Assembly: GCA_023105745.1 (NCBI GenBank)
Contig: JALGQZ010000015.1
Coordinates: 17,086,499 to 17,150,498 of the forward strand
From: Austropuccinia psidii
Lineage: Eukaryota; Basidiomycota; Pucciniomycetes; Pucciniales; Sphaerophragmiaceae
Direction: 5' to 3'
Length of the DNA: 64,000 bases
Shown here: positions 34,501 to 46,607 of the stretch, piece after piece
Layout of the letters: the number at the start of each line of letters is the position of its first letter
Position numbering within the stretch: the stretch's first letter is position 1
Translations under genes and position numbers: made by a program
The notes under the pieces: generated by a model
Database searches by the model: none
The model's input: only the letters and a program-made list of their open reading frames with translations
What the model was told of the DNA's origin: nothing

Positions 34501-35394
34501 AAAATAAGATTTGTGGTCTTAACAGATAGTGAAGACTTATCAGTAGTCTCTAAATAAGACCTATCAATAATTTATAGCCAAAACTCTGATGTAAAACTAT
34601 AATAAAACAAAGACTAGTATTAGATTTTATGTTAATAAGACTAATAAAGATTTATTTTTGATTATGATGATTCTTTTTTTTTGATATGAATACTAATAAT
34701 AAGACTATGAAATTTAATACTAATAAATATTCTTCAATAAATCTATTTTTTACTATGCTTATATCACTAATTAAATGCTTCTGAGGAAGGCTACTGAGCT
34801 TTTCACTATGGTTAAGCTACTGTTCTTCATTAATACCAAGCATCTGAGAAAGGCTACTGAGCTTTTCACTATGGTTAAGCTACTACTACTCTAGATATCC
34901 TGCTAGTTCAAGGATGGTTGTGATCCTCAATCATGGGACCTTTTCCATTGTATTTTTTTTTGGAAAATGAGGTAGAAAAGACCTCTATTTATACCTTTTG
35001 GACCTCCATAGAGCTTCTCAAAACAGGGGACTTATGAAAATAATAGTTGAGTTATTTTAGCTGGTGAGGCCTGTAGTTTTGGTGTCTTTGTTAAGTTTTT
35101 GGGGAGGGAATTTGGCTGGTGGTCTTTTTTCTTATCAAAATCATGTGATTTCATTGAGATAATTTGGCTGGTGAGATTTTCTTTTTTGCCAAAAAAGTGG
35201 AAAAAATACAGGTTCTGAAAATCAAAATTTCTTCTAGTAATATGATATTTTTGAAAGAATTTAGCTGGTGAGAATTTTCTTGGAAATGGAGAAAGTGGGG
35301 AAAATACAGTTTTTTTGTTATTGAGTGCACTTCCATTAGATTTGAAAAAGGTGGGGAAATTGGTATTTTCTAGTTCTAGAGTTCTGAAATTTGG
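34501..35394. other. AT-rich spacer, no gene seen
   Basis: No coding signal is supported. It contains the duplicated 41-base unit listed separately and several repeats of GCTGGTGAG in T-rich sequence. Confidence 0.5.
34781..34884. repeat. Direct duplication of a 41-bp unit
   Basis: CTGAGGAAGGCTACTGAGCT and the next 21 bases (34781-34821) recur at 34844-34884 with one change, 63 bases apart. Confidence 0.9.
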
Positions 35395-36265
35395 TTTCCT
35401 TCTTGGTAGTTATTTCCTATTTCCTATTTCCATCTCCAAAGTTATTCCCTAATTCCTTTTTCATTTCCAGAGTTGTTCCTCAATTCCTATTTTAGTTCAA
35501 GAGTAGTTTCCTAATTCCAATTTCCATTTCCAGAGTTATTCTGCATTTTAAGTTTCCTCTTGGGAGTTATTCCTCAATTTTTCCCTGAGTTATTCCCTAA
35601 TTTCTATTTTCACCTCTGGAATTATTCCCTAATTCCTATTTCAATCTCCAGAGTTATTCCATAATTCCCATGTTAATCTCCAAAATTATTCACTAAGTAC
35701 TATTTTCATTTCCAGTGATATTCCATAATTCCTATTTCCATTTCCAGAGTTATTCTGCATTTTCATTTTCCTCTCGGGAGTTATTCCCTAATTTCTATTT
35801 TCACCTCTGGAGTTATTCCCTAATTCCTATTTCACTCTACAGATTGATTCCATAATTCCTATGTTCATCTCCAAAGTTATTCTGCATTTTCATTTTCTTC
35901 TTGGGAGTTATTCCTCAATTTCTTCCTGAGGTATTCCCTAATTCCTAGTTTCACCTCTGGAGGTATTCCCTAATTCCTATTTCAATCCCAAGACTTATTC
36001 CCTAATTCCTATTTTATGTTTGAAAATCCAATAGTTTTATTCCACAGTTGTATTTTGATCTCCATAATAATTCTGCAATTTTATTTTTATCCCTCAGAGC
36101 TGTTCATGGACTTCCTATAATTCCACAATCTTCGTCCATAATTTCTCCCAAGTTCCTCAATGTTATTCCAATTACTTCTCCAAAATTCCACAGTTTAATT
36201 CCCAATTTTATTACTGTTTCTGGAGGTATTCTGCATTTTCATTTTCTTGCCCCTGAATCATTCTG
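35395..36265. repeat. Degenerate tandem repeat, about 30-bp unit (GTTATTCCCTAATTCCTATT)
   Basis: Units of the form CCAGAGTTATTCCCTAATTC plus CTATTTCCATCT recur roughly 25 times with variants. A longer-range pattern containing GTTATTCTGCATTTTCATTT returns at about 35530, 35750, 35880 and 36225. The tract interrupts the hAT gene and makes no plausible protein. Confidence 0.88.
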
Positions 36266-36269
36266 CATT

Positions 36270-37567
36270 TTATATTGTCATATTTGTTAAGCTTGAAACT
36301 GGTAATATTGCTATGGAATACCACAGCATTGTCAACTGTGATGCTTGCAAGCTCTTAATCATTCCATGTTTGGACAATGACTCCCATGGACTCCATGCTA
36401 AGGCCTCCCCTGTATAAGCCCCTTGGAGGGACTATAAGACAATAATGTGGTCAGTCAACAAGAATTAAGAGACAATACAGAAGGATATATTTATCTCAAA
36501 AGCCACCAAAGCCTTATGAAATTCATAATTTGCTGGGTGTGTCCATTGCCAGAAAATTGAAAAGTAGCTTTTGCTCTGGTCCTTAGTAGTCCAATAATTG
36601 ATTGCACCACATAGATCTGTGTCATTTTGTAAGTTTTGGACCTCTTGAATCAATTTCCTCTTTTGTTCAAAGTAAAGTTGTGAGGAAGTTGTTTCCATAA
36701 ATCACCTCTTTGGCCAAGTGAAATTGGGTGTGAGTCTCTGAAGCATGTTGCCTAATTGAGAACTTTCAAATATTGAAAAAAACACCTGAATTTCTACCAA
36801 GGCTTAAACAAATTGATTGAGGATTTCTTAATTTTCTTTTGCAGCAATTTTAGCACTTATATTCAGGTTGACAGCCCCTGGGGCTTTGTTTGCACAGGCA
36901 TTGGCCACAATGTTTGTTGAGATTGGAAGTATTTCCTCCAATAATAGAAATCTTCACACTGATTGCGTTACAGATACATGTGGGCATGTAAAATATTTAA
37001 ATTATTCAGTGGTGCCTCACCTCCAATGCTGGCATTTGTATGTAAATCAGAAATTCCCTTTGGATTTGACCCATTTTCTGTTGATGTTCAATTTCTAAAG
37101 CTATAGCCATCTGGCGTCAGTTATCCAATAATAACAGCTCAAAGTAAATTGGAAGAGCCATAATCATAAACCTTGGATCAGATACAGAGGTGCTTTACTG
37201 ATGTCTTACTTTGCTTGGGTGGTGTCACATGCTTCATTACAAGGAAACTGACCTCCTCAACTACATAATCATTGTTTTCAACAAGTGATTCTGGAGAGGT
37301 TTCATCATCAGATTCCATTGGCTGATAGAGGCTGCCATTGTGACAAGTATGGCTTGATCCTGGTTCCAAGAATTTATTTCTTGAAGACGCAGCAAAGTTT
37401 GGTACGTAGGTATTGCTTTTGGTTAGGCAGTCAGTGACAAAGAGGAGTGGATTGATGTGTTCTTGGGGGGCCATGATCCCCTCTTTTATAAGGGAAGGTG
37501 CTTCTGAGGAAGAATTGTGAAGTGATGGACTGAGTCCTATGCAAGGAGGTGAGCTTCTAGCTTCCAA
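36270..37567 (-). pseudogene. hAT transposase, N-terminal fragment (possible BED finger)
   Basis: Minus-strand pieces include N-Y-W-T-T-K-D-Q-S-K-S-Y, H-K-A-L-V-A-F-E and, closer to 36300, A-Y-T-G-E-A-L-A and a segment resembling the S-x-H-G-M-I stretch of hAT proteins. Upstream, S-N-L-N-K-H-C near 36900 is compatible with a degenerate BED zinc finger. A frame at 37567-37178 (E-S-D-D-E-T-S-P-E-S) may be the N-terminus. Order and strand agree with the other hAT pieces. Joins are uncertain. Confidence 0.55.
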
Positions 37568-38984
37568 GAAGATTGGATGTTAAATTATAATTAAGATGTC
37601 TTTTGACAATTATATCTAGGAGTAAATGGAAGCAGTCAATAGGATAAGTGGGAGTGGGGAGGAAGAGGAGAAAATTGAGTATTGGAAAAGTAAGATAAAT
37701 TCATTCATATCTTTGGAGAAGGCCAGTTGGGGCCAAATAACTCTCCATTAATGATTTGATTGGTTGGTTCTGGTCCTTGTGGATGCGTGTTGTGGGGTTT
37801 GGGCACTGAATTGTTCCACTTTGATTATCTTGCTTATGCAGTCCACTTGGACTTCCTGGAATGACCAAGATGAAAGCCTTGGCCTGCACAACTGTTATCT
37901 GCTACACCATCCATTCAATTTATGTACCTAACAGGAAATCAGATGAAAATTTCCAGTGGAGGAAGTTACAGTCTTTTGGGTCTTTTTGCCCATTTGAGGA
38001 TGTTTATTCAAAAAATTTCACAAATTACTTCACTACTCAGAAGGTTCACTAGCATAGATCTTGAATGGGAATGGAATGAGAAATGTGAAGAGGTGTTTCT
38101 GAAACTATGAGAAATTGTAGGAGGAGTATCCATGTGGTAAAGCAGTCCCATTACCTGGTATAGCAGTTAGACTTTTGCCAAAAAAAACACAAAATTTGTG
38201 TGAAAAAACCAATTCCTTAATAAAGATAAAATTTCTTGAAAAGGTTAATTTTTTTACAAAAATGTTCTTTTTTCGATAAAATTAATTCATTTTGAGTATT
38301 GGTAAGCCCATGTAATAATTTTGGGAAAAACACATAAGGAGTTATGTGTTTTGCCCTAAATTGGGAAAAACACATAAGGAGTTATGTGTTTTGCCATAAA
38401 TTGGTAAAAACACAAAGGGGGTGCCCTGGGCCCCTTTTCAATTAAAATGAAACAAAAAAGCTCTATTGGTTCATAACCTCCCAAAACCCACCAAAGAAAG
38501 GTTTCTTCCACAAAAAAGCCCTCTAACACAATTGTTTCAGTTTTTTTGAACATCCCCCCAAAAAAAGGCCAAACACACAAATAATCCACATCATCCCCCC
38601 CAAACAATTGTTTTGAAAAATAGTATTACCAAAGAAATTTTGCAAAGATTTTCACACTTTTTCCCCCAAAAAATATTGCATTTTCTTCCATAAAAACATG
38701 CTTCCAAGCTTCTAAAATTCCCTTTTTTTGTCTTCCCTCTTATTTTATTCTTAAATTCAAACCTCTCCATTTCACCTTTTCCCAATTTATTTGACTTTGT
38801 ACACTTGTTATCACTACTTTTTCACATTTTGAAAGGTTCTTTGATCATTGAAAATCCCCAAATCCCCCTTTTTTTAAATTTATAAATATTTTTCACTAAA
38901 TAATGCTTCAACTTCCACTTAAGCTGAGTTCCAGACCCTTGAGCTTCTTTTTCAGCATGTGCATAATTTTGGAAGGGCTCAGGG
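37568..38984. other. No supported gene
   Basis: Short frames only. The tract at 38.1-38.9 kb is rich in A and C runs (AAAACACA, CCCCCC) and carries the hairpin duplication at 38321-38400. Confidence 0.5.
38321..38400. repeat. Tandem duplication of a 40-bp hairpin unit
   Basis: Two head-to-tail units TTGGGAAAAACACATAAGGA plus GTTATGTGTTTTGCCCTAAA, with a third partial unit after them. Inside each unit AAAACACATAA pairs with TTATGTGTTTT around a GGAG loop. Confidence 0.92.
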
Positions 38985-41870
38985 GTATGATGTTCTAACC
39001 GTGAGGTCCAATATGACCCACAATCAAATTGAAATACGTTGCTACAGGTCTGGGACCCTGAACCCCCCCAAAACCACCGGAAAAACAGTCACTTAAAGAG
39101 ATATTTACTGTAAATTTTGACTTTATTCCAGAAAATATGCTAAGAGTACCACTTGGAGTCTTAAAGTCAAAAATCCTGAACAAATCCATGATTCCACTAG
39201 AAATATCATTGCACATGCTTCTTTCAGAAAACTCAATGAGCAAGAAATATCACAAATTTTTCAAATTTATGAATCACTGCTAATGCAAAGGAGCATTCAG
39301 GACCAAATATTCAGTCAGAGGGAGTCTGAAAGGCCTGTAATCCTTCAAGACATTTACAACAAAGACAAGAAAATCAAGAAAGACAAACTGAATGGCAGAA
39401 GGCCCATTGATGCTCTTATTGACACCCTCAAAGAAGAAAATTTTGTTTGTTCCTCTACAAGGGATGCTGCAGGACACATTACCTGTCAGCCTGTGACTCA
39501 AAACCAGAGCACAAGCATGACAGCCAAAATACCATAAACCAATGGTATAGCCAAAATACCACCAAAACATGGAGCTGAGCCAAATTAGCTCAAAAAGTAT
39601 CAAAAGAAAGAGGAAACTCACCTCTTCCTGAAAATATAAGTCCCATCACCATAGGACAAGAAATAACAAAGTTATTCCTGCTCAAAGTTATTGCTGAGCA
39701 TAAACCTTAATTTTCACCTCTCATCTAAAATCTAGAAGGAGAGGCTTAACCCCATCAAATGGGTATTCAAAATGAAGCTCTAAGGCAGGGCTATCCAATG
39801 GTACTAGCCAAACTGAGCTAGCACCAGTATTACTTGAGTTATGGTCAAATTCAGACCAAATAAGGGTGAACAAAATATTCACCTCTCATCTAACTTTTCC
39901 AGTTTTAGTGTGAGATACTTAAAGTGGGGTCTTTTTGGAAAGAGCACAATCAGGGCTATCTGATGGTGTCATTCATTTCCTCATATCTCAACTAGAACAG
40001 AAGTTATTGGCCAAACAAGCTTAATACAGCTTTTGCCCAAAACACGCCAATGTATAAAAACACTTGTACATGGGATAACTTTGCCATATTTAATGATAAC
40101 CATGTCAAGTTGGGTACCATTGTGTAGGGCTCATACAGGGCTATTCAATGAACCAACTTTGAGCTTGATATCTCAAAACCTGACAGAGTTATGACCATTT
40201 TAAGGTAAAAATCCCACCTGCTGTCATATACAGCCTTACCATGGGATAATACCCTATAACCATGAATATGAGGTGTCAAATAGACAAAGAAGCATGTTTT
40301 TACTTCAATACCTCATATGTCAGTCAATACTGGGGTCCCATACAGTTTCTGTACAGCATTCTACGCATCATACACGTCAGAATCAGGCTGTGAGGTCCCC
40401 AGATGAAAATTTTCACCCTGTATTGGTGAAAACTGCCCAGATGTGGTTTCAAAACCACATTGGAGCCCAATACAGGATATACAGGCTGTTTGCCAACCAC
40501 AAGCCTGTCCCAGAGAGTGAAATCTCTTCACTTCCTCTACGTGGAAAGGTCTAGCACCCTTTCCACCCCATTTCAGGATAAAAGGAGGGCTTTTCACTGC
40601 CAAAAACCTTTCCTCATCCTGCTCTTGAATAACCTACGTAGTAAACTGTCAAAAACAGTTTTACTCTTGGTTAAATAATCAGGTATAATTATAATCTTTA
40701 ATTATTGTAGACTTTATTATTGTAATCCAACAGATAAAGCCTGCACCCAGGGTTCTCAATAGCGCTCACCACCACTATTTCTCAATAGTAGAACCCTTTT
40801 ATCTTATCATATACCTTATAAACCTCTTTTAAAATCATTTTCTGCCGTGTCACATACACAGTTAAAGTTGTAATTAGCCTAGTTATACCTTTATCATAGT
40901 ATCAACCTGACATTACCTCCTTGTTTTCCACTCACCCCTTTGTCACAAAACTCCTTCATGGCTTTCCTAATGTTATTCTTATGGATTGCCATTATAAATT
41001 CAATAAGTACAAGATGCCCCTTTTTCATATTGTTGGATTCAGCTCAACCTATAAGACCTTTTTGGGGCTTTAGTCAATGAATAATGAAACTGAACCCTCA
41101 TAAACTTGGCCATTGAATCAATAAAAAGCAAAAGCTCTCAAAAAACCAATATTTTCCCCTCCCCATTCATTGTTATTTACAGGTATTTGGCCTTAAAGAA
41201 TTCTCTTGAGAAGCCCTTATCAGACCCTAAAGTCATGTTATTCATTTTGCACATCAGTAAATATTTATCTGCCCATTGCATGATAGAAGTTGATCATGGA
41301 AGTCATTTTGAAAATGTCATGACCCTTTGGAATCAAGTAATACACTTTTATCTTTCACTTCTATTCTTATTATTTTTTATCAATGACTTTGGGATGCATT
41401 TCTCAGGTTGTGTATTCATACACTGCAACGTCTTTCAAAGATAACTAGAAGAAACTTCAAAAGCAAGTAAAAAATCCTGAATTCTTGCAATATTTGGAAA
41501 GAAACCTGGCTTCCTCTAAAGGAGTATTATGTGGAGGCCTGGACAAATCACTATTTCCACCTGAGTGAGGGCTCCACATCAAGAGTTGAAGGTTCCCATG
41601 TCATGGATATGATTTGGCTCCAAAGGTCCCTGGTACTCTCCTGGAGGTAGTTAGGGCTCTTCAAATGGCTTTCAAGAAACATTTAATTGAAATAATTAAC
41701 AGAATCTCCAAAGAAATTATTGTCCATATCAAGAATTTTCCTCCACAAATCTATGCTCTCAATGGCAAGGTGTCTCATTATGGCCTTCAGATGGCCTTTG
41801 TAAATTTCAAAACCACATTGTGGTATTTCTAGACCATTTTGGCTTAAAGGACCATAAATTTAATTTTTTT
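38985..41870 (+). pseudogene. Mutator-like (MULE) transposase, split and decayed
   Basis: Frames on the plus strand read K-N-P-E-Q-I-H-D-S-T-R, then F-R-K-L-N-E-Q-E-I-S-Q-I and later, after the solo LTR, L-L-H-G-F-P-N-V-I-L-M-D-C-H-Y-K and P-L-F-H-I-V-G-F-S-S-T. This is the MULE transposase pattern with the first catalytic Asp in M-D-C. Removing one copy of TTACC with the LTR (39484-40912) restores the frame exactly at ...G-H-I-T-S. Later pieces (H-I-S-K near 41260, W-N-Q-V-I near 41330, G-K-V-S-H-Y near 41770) are weaker and full of stops. Terminal inverted repeats were not identified. Confidence 0.75.
39484..40912 (+). repeat. Solo LTR of family 2 (1429 bp) in the MULE gene
   Basis: TGTCAGCCTGTGACTC...TATCAACCTGACA with a perfect TTACC duplication (39479-39483 and 40913-40917). 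No internal region remains, so it arose by LTR-LTR recombination. Confidence 0.96.
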
Positions 41871-42154
41871 GGCTTTGAAAAGCTGTTGATTTACATTAAG
41901 GAGCTGTTCTTCTCTAACCTAAGGGTATAAAGCTTCAAGCTGATTACAATTTTAAGCTAAAATAACTCATAAGTGGAAAAATAAACCTCTACTTATAATG
42001 TGACACCCCACTGTACCATCCAACACTCAAAAACTATGAAGGATTGGTTTACCCAAGATTATCACCATTTTCTATTTCTTTGTATTTATTTTAATTTTCA
42101 ATTTTGATAATAAATTTAAGTGGGTAGTAAAATGTTATTACAGCACAAAGGGTC

Positions 42155-43960
42155 TGTCACAGGGGCTCTTATGGAAGCAAGAGTGGCCTGGAACTCATGA
42201 ATCAAGAGCTCACTTGGAGGGCTCCAAAAGAATAAAGAAATAAGAAGAATCTATTTCTTTAAGGAAGAATAGAGGTAAGGACAAGTATGCCAAAAGAATA
42301 AAAGAAAAGGAAGCCAATGGCCAGGATAATAAGAAAGCCAAAAGCCAAAGAGCCAACCAGATGAATCCAAAATTGACTGTTTCAACCTGCCAGAAAGAAC
42401 AATGGAATTAGTAAAAGATATGACCACCAATATCCACTGACAGGCAAAGAAGAACAGGTGAAAATTACTGACTTAAGATTATCAGTATTTACATTAATAA
42501 ATGAAAGGAAAATAAGGAGAGAAAAAATCCAATATATTAATTAACTGGGGAAAAAGTCCTTAGGTAATGAAAGGTGGCCAGTATATGTGAAAAGCTGAAG
42601 GGCTGATCCTTGAAGGTGAGTCACCTGGCTGTATTGTCTGAATTGGGCTAATACAGTGCTGGCCATCTTGAGAATTGAACTGTGTGACTGAATTCCCACA
42701 GTGGAATATGAATTGGCCCAAATGGGCCAAGGCCACACAGGATGCTTGATTACTACCTTTATGGACCAATTGAGTTGTCAAAGGAATGCTGAGTACTTTA
42801 TGCCTTGACAATGATTGAAATGATTGATAACCTCTGAGGATTTCCCTTAGAATAGTCCTGATGAGGAATGACAACCCAACCCCTCCAGGGCCAGGTGGTT
42901 GGGGTCCTCAAATAGTCTTCTGGTAGCCACCAGGGAATTGCCAAGCTGAAATAGCTGAAAGATCCTCCTTTGAAGGGGCGGGTGGCCTATTTCCCCAGAG
43001 ATTATCATGCATGTGACGTAAAAATACTGATGCCAATCTTGGTTGATTAGTAACAGCCTCAAATGCAATAGGGGTGAATGTGTAAGTGGCTCACAGCTCA
43101 CAGCTGGTTCCCCCTTTGATCAAGTAACAACACATTCCTCCCTGGAATCCCAGTAGGCATCAGTCCACAAGAATTTTTGTGCACAACAAAACTCATGTTT
43201 GGTGGCATGCCATGGTAAATACCTCACCTGCCCACATGAAAAGATACCCACAGGAAAATCTTTCTTTCCACAGCCACCATTTCCCATTAGGTCATCATAT
43301 GACCATTAACCTGGGGAAGATGCAGTACTGTTTGCTTTCACACCAGCAAACATGGCTGAATGCCTCCAATATTCCACTTTAAAAGAAGTTGCTTTAATCC
43401 ACCCAATTTTGGATTTGTTAATGTGAACCTTGGTCCACCAATCCTGGAATAATATGAAGCAGATCCAGCATTCATATTGGTGCACCCACATTCCTTCCAC
43501 CTTTCCTTGATATATGCCCCAACTTGGATATGAAAATTATAATTCCAAGACACCCATGTTCCAAACAATCAGGCATGTAACCACAGGCCATCCCCCTTTG
43601 GGACCAATGCTTCCTCTCATATAATATCCACCATCTGTGCTTTTTTCTCTTCATTCATTCCCTTTAGCTAATCCTTCCTGATCATATAATTTGCCACTGT
43701 CCCCTAATAGCTCATAATAACCCTCATGTCAACCCCTTCACAACCACTTTGCATTGGGATTATTAATAGCTGAATTAAAATAAATACCAATATAGCCTTA
43801 AAAAATAATAATTCCAACTTAGATTCTTGGATTATCCTATGGCACAATCAACACAACATATTTGTATATCTTCCAAATCACCACCATAATGTTGGCTCTC
43901 TTGCTTGAACCCTTTCCAACACATTGCTACCATTCCTTGGGGCGCCACAAACTGTCATGA
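42155..43960. repeat. LTR-like repeat 3, right boundary uncertain
   Basis: It starts TGTCACAGGGGCTCTT, the same as the repeat at 63462, and the two stay recognisably similar for several hundred bases (GAGCCAACCA, CTGTTTCAACCTG, TTAATTAACTGGGGAAA). The 63462 copy has a clear left insertion boundary, which marks the true edge. The right end here is not defined; GGGGCGCCACAAACTGTCA at 43940-43960 may mark it. No coding domain is recognised inside. Its strand is unknown. Confidence 0.6.
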
Positions 43961-44037
43961 ACTGTGGTCCTTGTGGGGCATGGATTTAAAATTGCCAATC
44001 CAATTGTACTCAAACATTATTTGTTGAGGGAGTACTT

Positions 44038-46607
44038 ATGACTGATCCAAATAATCCTTATTCATCTCAGAAACCCAATCTAGCATTGATTTTCTTCACA
44101 TGGTTTCCAAACATTTTGTTCATAATTAAAAGCTTTCAAAAACAAGACTTAAAGCTTAAAATGCCTAAAGAATATGACTGTAATTCTCATAGTCAATGTC
44201 AACTTTTTACTCTCACATCTCCCACTTCAATCTCAGCTCCACCCTCATATCAAGCTTTATTTTCTTTGTCATTCAAGCAGAAACTGATAAAATTACCAAG
44301 TGGATCAGATCTTCCCATGATGACCTCACCCCAATCCATGATTAATACCCCTCCTCCCTCATCAAAAAACCAGACTAGCTTTTCTTGGGGATAGAGAACT
44401 CCTCAATGGACAATCTGCCCATAGCCTTTTGGCCACCTCACCCCCTGTATCCACCTTTCATGTAAGGCACATAATGTCAGCCTGTGACTCAAAACCAGAG
44501 CACAAGCATGACAGGCAAAATACCACAAATCAATGGTATAGCCAAGATACCATCAAAACATGGAGCTGATCCAAATAAGCTCAAAAGGCATAAAACAAAA
44601 GAGGAAACACACCCCTTTCTGAGAATATAAGTTGCATCACCATAGGACAAAGAATAACAAAGTTATTCCTGCTCAAAGTTATTGCTGAGCATAAACCTTA
44701 ATTTTCAACTCTCATCTAAAATCCAGAAGGAGAGGCTTAACCCCATCAAATGGGTATTCAAAATGAAGCTCCAAGCCAGGGCTATCCAATGGTACTAGCC
44801 AAACTGAGCTAGCACCAGTATTAATTGAGTTATGGCCAAATTCAGGCTAAATAAGGGTGAACAAAAGATTCACCTCTCATCTAGCTTTTGCAGTTTTAGT
44901 GTGAGATACCTAAAGTGGGTTCTTTTTGGAAAGAGCACAATAAGGGCTATCTGATGGTGTCATCCATTTCCTCATAGCTCAACTAGAACAAAAGTTATGG
45001 GGCAAATAAGCTCAATACAGCTTTTTGCCTAAACCACACAAATGTACAAAAATCTTGTACATGGGATAACTTTGCCATATTTAATGATACCCATATCCAA
45101 TGAGGCACCATTGTGTAGAGCACTGACAGGGCTAGACACTGAACCAATCTTGAGGTTGATATCTCAAGAATTGACAAAGGTATGGCTGTTTTAAGGTCAG
45201 ATTCCCACCTGCTGTCATATACAGCCTTACCATGGGATAATGTCCCATAGTCATGAATATGAGGTGTCAAGTAGACAAAGAAGCTTGTTTTTACTTCAAT
45301 ACCTCATATGTCAGTCAATGCTGGGGTCCCATACAGTCTCTGTACAGCATTCTACACGTCATACACGTCAGAATCAGGCTGTGAGGTCCCCAGATAAATA
45401 TTTTCACCCTGTATTGGTGAAAACTGCCCAGATGTGGTTTCAAAACCACATTGGAGCCCAATACAGGCTATACAGGCTGTTTGCCAACCACAAGCCTGTC
45501 CCAGAGAGTGAAATCTCTTCACTTCCTCTACGTGGAAAGGTCTAGCACCCTTTCCACCCCATTTCAGGATAAAAAGGAGGCTTTTCACATCCAGAATTGT
45601 TTCCTCATCCTGCTCTTGAATACCCTACATAGTAAACTGTCAAAAACAGTTTTACTCTTGGGTAATGATCAGGTATAATTATAACTTTAATTATTGTAGC
45701 TCTTATTATAGTAATCCAACTGGTAAGACTGCACCCTGGGTTCTCAATAGCGCTCACCACCACTATTCTTCAATAGTAGAACCCCTTTATCATATTACAA
45801 ACCATCATCTTAGATTAAAAACTCTTATTTTGAATCATTTTTCTAGGTGTCACAGTCATAGTTCTAGTTGTAAATAGCCTGATTACTGCTTCAACATAGA
45901 CTCAACCTGACACATAATTACAAACAAGGGCGTCAGCTCATTCAAATCCCTTTTGACCAATACCCCTCTTGGAGAACTGCTTGTGGATGATATGGGATTA
46001 GGTAAAACCACTCAGGCCATTTCATTAATTGGTACCTCCAAGGAGCAGCTAATTACAAACCCCCACTGCTCCAGGCCCACCATTATCATCTTCCCACCTT
46101 TCTTAATCACCAACTAGATATCAGAAATCCCCAAGCATGCTCAGGCTGGAGCACTGCAAGCCAACACCTACCATGTCCCCACTTGTGACTCATTATGTGA
46201 GGCCAACATCTTAAGATTTGATATTGTCATCACTTCCTACAATACCATCCCCCAAGGATTCAAACAAACAAATACCTCTGACTCATGCATTTACAAAATC
46301 AATTGGCATTGTATAATTTTGTATGAAGAACAGTGAGTATCTGATCTTTTAATAATTCAAATTTCCTATTATATACAATAACCCTTCCCCCATCTTATAA
46401 CTATGTTTGCTCTCAATACAAGGCCACTCACGAAGCCATTAATAGCCTCCTATCATCCTGTCAAATATGTTTAATGGGCACAACCATTCACAACACCATT
46501 TATGAACTTTTGGGAATGATATCATCCATCACCCAACCCCAAAGCTCAGATCAAGATAACTGGTCACCATTCATCCTGAATAGTCTTGCCAAAGGTAGCA
46601 ATGATAT
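44038..46607 (+). pseudogene. SNF2-type helicase (Rad5/Rad16-like) N-terminal half, decayed
   Basis: A possible start lies at 44038 (M-T-D-P-N-N-P). After the solo LTR the frame reads T-P-L-G-E-L-L-V-D-D-M-G-L-G-K-T, the SNF2 motif I. It continues through P-T-I-I-I-F-P-P (motif Ia region), V-I-T-S-Y-N-T-I and a decayed motif II (I-L-Y-E-E-Q for D-E-A-x). A GT-AG intron (46333-46422, GTGAGT...ACAAG) follows, then C-L-M-G-T-T-I-H-N, a decayed motif III. There is a TAG in place of Trp near 46115. It is cut at 46607 by family 1 copy B and the C-terminal helicase lobe is not in the window. Whether it was a host gene or cargo of a mobile element is unknown. Confidence 0.8.
44475..45912 (+). repeat. 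Solo LTR of family 2 (1438 bp) in the helicase gene
   Basis: TGTCAGCCTGTGACTC...CTCAACCTGACA with a perfect CATAA duplication (44470-44474 and 45913-45917). It is more diverged from the full-length copies than the solo LTR at 39484. Confidence 0.95.

Noticed and set aside
34781..36265. CRISPR-like array
   Set aside because: Units are degenerate, head to tail without unique spacers, and the genome is eukaryotic.
42560..43660. Open frames of 60-104 codons within repeat 3
   Set aside because: No recognisable domains, mutual overlap on both strands and no conservation that could be checked.
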